Below, piece after piece: positions 61,241-64,000 of a stretch of DNA of 64,000 nt. The notes beneath the pieces were generated by a model. It was not told the DNA's origin. It did no database searches and worked only from the letters and a program-made list of their open reading frames with translations. Source of the DNA: Lactococcus protaetiae. Lineage in GTDB: Bacteria > Bacillota > Bacilli > Lactobacillales > Streptococcaceae. The DNA lies in assembly GCF_006965445.1 (NCBI RefSeq), contig NZ_CP041356.1:1612001-1676000 (forward strand), read 5' to 3'. Position 1 is the stretch's first letter. Each line of letters starts with the position of its first letter. The translations under genes were made by a program, and so were the position numbers.

Positions 61241-61954
61241 TTAAAGTGGTTTTTTAGCTGGCAACCCAGCTTTTCTAGGATATTTTTTCGGTGTTTCTTT
61301 TTTCTTTTCAATGATAGCAATATGCCGTTCATCACCATTTGGCAATTCATAAGCGATTTCATTGATGAATTTACTTCCGAGGATGGCTATGGCATTTTTT
61401 GCTTCTGATAACTCTTCTGTAAATTGGCTTGCTTTCAGCGATAGAAGACGACCACCTTTCTTTAAAAATGGAATGGTAAATTCTGATAAGACCGAAAGTC
61501 TTGCCACAGCGCGAGCTGTAACTAAGTCAAACTGTCCACGATAGTGCGGATTTTGACCAAAATCTTCCGCCCGTCCATGAAGTAGAGTCACATCGACAAG
61601 TCCTAGCTCATCTGTCAGTACTGACAGAAAATTGATACGCTTTTGTAAGCTATCAATGATTGTTACTTTTAATGACGGAAAAATAATTTTCATCGGTAAG
61701 CTAGGGAAACCAGCTCCAGCGCCAATATCAAGAAGAGTAATCGCATCGTCAGCAATGACACCATATAAAATTGGCGCAATAGAATCATAAAAATGTTTTA
61801 AATAAACATCTGATTGCTCAGTAATTGCAGTCAGATTGATTTTCTCATTCCACTCAACAAGTAACTCAAAATAGCGTTGGAACTGCTCTTTTTGGTGTTC
61901 AGAAAGTTTAATATTAAATTCTGTAAGTAGCGACAAAAATTCATCAGGGGTCAT
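61241..61954 (-). CDS. rsmG: 16S rRNA (guanine-527-N7) methyltransferase
   Basis: A 237-residue SAM-dependent methyltransferase (GidB). SAM-binding [17 protein letters not shown] (about residue 74), [20 protein letters not shown] upstream, and [15 protein letters not shown] (about 140). The C-terminal tail is basic. A CTGTCAGTACTGACAG copy at 61612-61627 encodes LSVLTD. It overlaps the polyprenyl synthase gene by 4 nt and is thus co-transcribed with it. Confidence 0.96.
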   Translation of the reverse strand: MTPDEFLSLLTEFNIKLSEHQKEQFQRYFELLVEWNEKINLTAITEQSDVYLKHFYDSIAPILYGVIADDAITLLDIGAGAGFPSLPMKIIFPSLKVTIIDSLQKRINFLSVLTDELGLVDVTLLHGRAEDFGQNPHYRGQFDLVTARAVARLSVLSEFTIPFLKKGGRLLSLKASQFTEELSEAKNAIAILGSKFINEIAYELPNGDERHIAIIEKKKETPKKYPRKAGLPAKKPL

Positions 61955-62910
61955 AGAGTCCGCTCCAAAAGTTTTCTAGTAATTTCTTTAATCATTTCTC
62001 TATTCTCGCTTTTTGGTAACTTTTCAATAAGCTCCAGAGCAGCGGTAGTGTAAGATTTTGCAAGATTTTTTGTTTCGATTAATGCTTGTGAATTTTTGAT
62101 AAATTTATCCACAGCTTCAAAATTTTCATCTTTAATCCAGACGGATACCTGATTAAAATCTTCACGCAAAGCAAAAAGAACAGGTGCAGAATAAATGCCT
62201 TGTCTAATGTCCTCAAGCACAGGTTTACCCAAAACACCACTTGTAGAAGCATAATCAAGGTAATCATCCATAATCTGAAAGGCAATGCCGATGTTCATCC
62301 CAATCTTATAAGACAAATTAGAAAGACGATTTTTTTTGGCAATTAAAGGTGCGATAGAAGCAGACATCGCAAAGAGTTCACCTGTTTTCCCAGAAATATT
62401 TTCGATGTAATCTTCAAGCGATTGTTCAAGGTCAAAATGTTTGTTTAACTGACCTAACTCACCACCTAGTAATCGCTCAATTGAACCAAGATTTTTTGTC
62501 AAATTTGTTAATTCTAAAGAATACTCAGACATCAATTTAAAAACAGCAACAAAAAGATAGTCACCTGCATAAACGGCAACTTCAGAGCCATATTTTGCGG
62601 AAATTGTTGCAACTCCTCGTCTAGTCGTTGCTTTATCAACAACATCATCATGAACCAAAGTTGCAGTGTGCAACATCTCCACGCTTGCTGCTAAAGCTAA
62701 TTTCTCCTTTTCATCTAACTCTGTAAAGTCAGCAAAAAGCAGCAAATAAGCGGGACGAAGCATTTTACCTCCCGCATCAAAAATATCAAAAATCGCCGAC
62801 TTAATCGACTCATTTTTGATTGAAATCTGACTTTTCATCAATTTCTGCACTTTTGAAAGTTGCTTTCCAAGTACTGGATAATCTTTCCAAATTGTGTTTT
62901 TTACGTCCAT
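61951..62910 (-). CDS. Polyprenyl diphosphate synthase (quinone side chain)
   Basis: A 319-residue trans-prenyltransferase. First Asp-rich motif [15 protein letters not shown] (about residue 90), second MDDYLDYAS (about 217), [14 protein letters not shown] and GDYLFVAVF between. Acts like heptaprenyl synthase component II/IspB, making the (demethyl)menaquinone tail. In the electron-transfer loci of Listeria and Lactiplantibacillus the corresponding gene is dmkB. Overlaps the Gx transporter gene by 10 nt. Confidence 0.92.
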   Translation of the reverse strand: MDVKNTIWKDYPVLGKQLSKVQKLMKSQISIKNESIKSAIFDIFDAGGKMLRPAYLLLFADFTELDEKEKLALAASVEMLHTATLVHDDVVDKATTRRGVATISAKYGSEVAVYAGDYLFVAVFKLMSEYSLELTNLTKNLGSIERLLGGELGQLNKHFDLEQSLEDYIENISGKTGELFAMSASIAPLIAKKNRLSNLSYKIGMNIGIAFQIMDDYLDYASTSGVLGKPVLEDIRQGIYSAPVLFALREDFNQVSVWIKDENFEAVDKFIKNSQALIETKNLAKSYTTAALELIEKLPKSENREMIKEITRKLLERTL

Positions 62911-63431
62911 TGTTTACTTTCTTTGATAAATAATTCCTGTATTGGCTTGACTCGTGTAATTAATTGATTACCGCCAATTCCTATTGCAAAACCAGCTAAC
63001 ATCCCAAAAAAAGCCAGCCAAGGTAAATATAGCATGACAGAAGCAGCCTTTGCTAGAAAAGCCGCAACGACAAGTTGACCAAAATTATGAAAAAAGCCGC
63101 CAACAACTGATATTCCAATTAATGAAACCAACTTGGGTCCAAATTGTTTCATGAGGTACATTGCAAGAAGAGATAATATTCCTCCAGCAAAAGAATAAAG
63201 AAACACAGAAAATCCTGTGAACAGCGCAGTAATAAGTAAACGAAGAATTTCCATTACCCAAACTTTACGCCAATTCAAAGTGAAAATAGCAATAATCATC
63301 ACTAAATTGGCAAGACCAATTTTGGCTCCAGGAGCAAATGCAAAAAAAGGCGGAAACATATTTTCGATGATTCCCATGACAACAGCGACAGCTGTCAATA
63401 GGGAAACGTAGACATATTCTTTAATATTCAT
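62901..63431 (-). CDS. Gx transporter family membrane protein (EetB-like)
   Basis: A 176-residue membrane protein with five or six segments (LTAVAVVMGIIENMFPPFFAFAPGAKIGLANLVMIIAIF ... SFAGGILSLLAMYLMKQFGP ... PWLAFFGMLAGFAIGIGG). It belongs to the family once called heptaprenyl diphosphate synthase component I; in flavin-based electron-transfer loci the equivalent is EetB. Exact role unsettled. Overlaps the NusG-II gene by 4 nt. Confidence 0.83.
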   Translation of the reverse strand: MNIKEYVYVSLLTAVAVVMGIIENMFPPFFAFAPGAKIGLANLVMIIAIFTLNWRKVWVMEILRLLITALFTGFSVFLYSFAGGILSLLAMYLMKQFGPKLVSLIGISVVGGFFHNFGQLVVAAFLAKAASVMLYLPWLAFFGMLAGFAIGIGGNQLITRVKPIQELFIKESKQWT

Positions 63432-63835
63432 GCTGTGTAATCCACCTGATTATCTTTTTTACCACTCATCACTTCAATGACAAGGTTATGAGGAAGACAA
63501 ACAGCAGTTTCTCCCACATTTGAAATCCAACCTCGATGAACAGCAATTTGGTCAGGAGAATTATCGGCCTTATCTCGAATTTTTCCATCAAGGACTTGGA
63601 TTGTATTCCAATTACCATTTTTTGCCCGATAAGTCCAAGTTTGATTTTTTGTTAAATCAAAAGTTTTGATTACCTTTCCATTCACACGTACCTGTGCTTC
63701 AGCTCCAGCTTGATGACTGGTTAGGAAAAAAAGAGTAGAAAAAGAAGCGATAAACAATACGAAAATAATGACAAAATCCAGAGGTTTAATCTTTATATTT
63801 TTAAAAAACAGTATCGTATTTTTAAGGAATTTCAT
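63428..63835 (-). CDS. NusG domain II-containing protein (EetA-like)
   Basis: A 135-residue protein: one N-terminal membrane helix (FVIIFVLFIASFSTLFFLTSH) and an extracytoplasmic NusG-II domain (AEAQVRVNGKVIKTFDL ... IRDKADNSPDQIAVHRGWISNVGETAVCLPHNLVIEVMSG). EetA of electron-transfer loci has this composition. It starts the eetA-eetB-dmkB-rsmG-like unit on the minus strand. Confidence 0.85.
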   Translation of the reverse strand: MKFLKNTILFFKNIKIKPLDFVIIFVLFIASFSTLFFLTSHQAGAEAQVRVNGKVIKTFDLTKNQTWTYRAKNGNWNTIQVLDGKIRDKADNSPDQIAVHRGWISNVGETAVCLPHNLVIEVMSGKKDNQVDYTA

Positions 63836-63882
63836 TATTGGACTATTATAGCAAAATTGATGAAATTTTTCACGAAATCTGC

Positions 63883-63911
63883 AAAAAGAAAGCGCCTTGA
63901 CGGCAACTTTC
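63883..63911 (-). terminator. Terminator between the edge gene and the EetA-like gene
   Basis: Minus-strand stem GAAAGTTGCC/GGCGCTTTC (one bulge), loop GTCAA, TTTTTG tail. It separates the edge gene's transcript from the next unit. Confidence 0.7.
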
Positions 63912-64000
63912 TTATTTTTTATTGGTCAATGGAGCCTTAGCATTTGATTGTTTAGTGAGTTCTTGAGCTTTAGCAATAATATAAGCTTTCAAATCTTCGC
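63912..64000 (-). CDS. C-terminus of an unidentified protein, cut by the window edge
   Basis: The last 28 codons are visible: EDLKAYIIAKAQELTKQS then NAKAPLTNKK and stop at 63914-63912. The tail is charged and helical, with Asn/Ala/Pro residues at the end. By position it could be the FMN-binding lipoprotein (PplA) expected in an electron-transfer locus, but 28 residues are not enough to name it. Confidence 0.6.
   Translation of the reverse strand, partial: EDLKAYIIAKAQELTKQSNAKAPLTNKK

Overview
The window is low-GC Gram-positive DNA that reads as Lactococcaceae (a Lactococcus or Pseudolactococcus relative). The support is carB standing alone behind its own PyrR attenuator, a pyrK-pyrD(B type)-pyrF operon, a xylR/xylA/xylB/xylM/xynB/xylX/ptk xylose cluster ending in phosphoketolase, strong AAGGAGG-type ribosome sites, and catabolite (cre) boxes. 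I see no tRNA, rRNA, CRISPR array, phage or transposase gene.

Layout. 1-3738: 3' part of a Ca-type P-ATPase, a GH73 wall hydrolase (minus), a small HAD-like protein and glutathione peroxidase. 4560-8132: PyrR attenuator and carB. 8570-15351: first heme block, hemH-hemE-(PAS protein)-hemY-hemA-hemB. 15577-18881: isoleucine-epimerase-like PLP enzyme and an APC permease. 19127-36188: ClbS/DfsB protein, then the xylose/xylo-oligosaccharide cluster (AraC regulator, xylA, sugar ABC transporter, CE4 deacetylase, xylB, xylM, GH43 xylosidase, aldo/keto reductase, xylX, MFS transporter, phosphoketolase). 36200-40458: glpK-glpD-glpF on the minus strand behind two adjacent cre boxes. 40982-44473: second heme block, hemL-hemC-hemD plus an RluE-type pseudouridine synthase. 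44855-48542 (minus): membrane-stress module like Bacillus ydjG/ydjH/ydjI. 49756-50898: CPBP protease. 50902-56119: pyr operon behind a second PyrR attenuator. 56590-60686: serC, serA, DUF1015. 61241-64000 (minus): rsmG, polyprenyl synthase, Gx transporter, NusG-II protein and the end of one more gene; this looks like part of a flavin-based extracellular electron transfer locus.

How the genes work together. Eight heme enzymes (HemA, L, B, C, D, E, Y, H) give the route from glutamyl-tRNA to an iron porphyrin. This is unexpected, because textbook lactococci must take up heme to respire. HemQ/ChdC, which would finish the coproporphyrin route, is not in the window. Together with the quinone-tail and electron-transfer genes at the right end, the heme genes suggest a strain equipped for respiration. 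The xylose block would import xylo-oligosaccharides, deacetylate and cleave them, and send xylulose-5-P to phosphoketolase.

Two signals run across the whole window. First, the gene-free gaps are filled by one family of modular palindromic repeats with fixed ends (TGAAGTGATTACTTCA-type left end, AGCACGCACTTGCT-type right end) and an accordion-like interior; complete copies range from 72 to 569 bp. Second, twelve frame breaks in eleven genes each look like one missing base in a short homopolymer. That pattern points to sequencing undercalls more than gene decay, so the split genes are annotated here as whole genes with a break.
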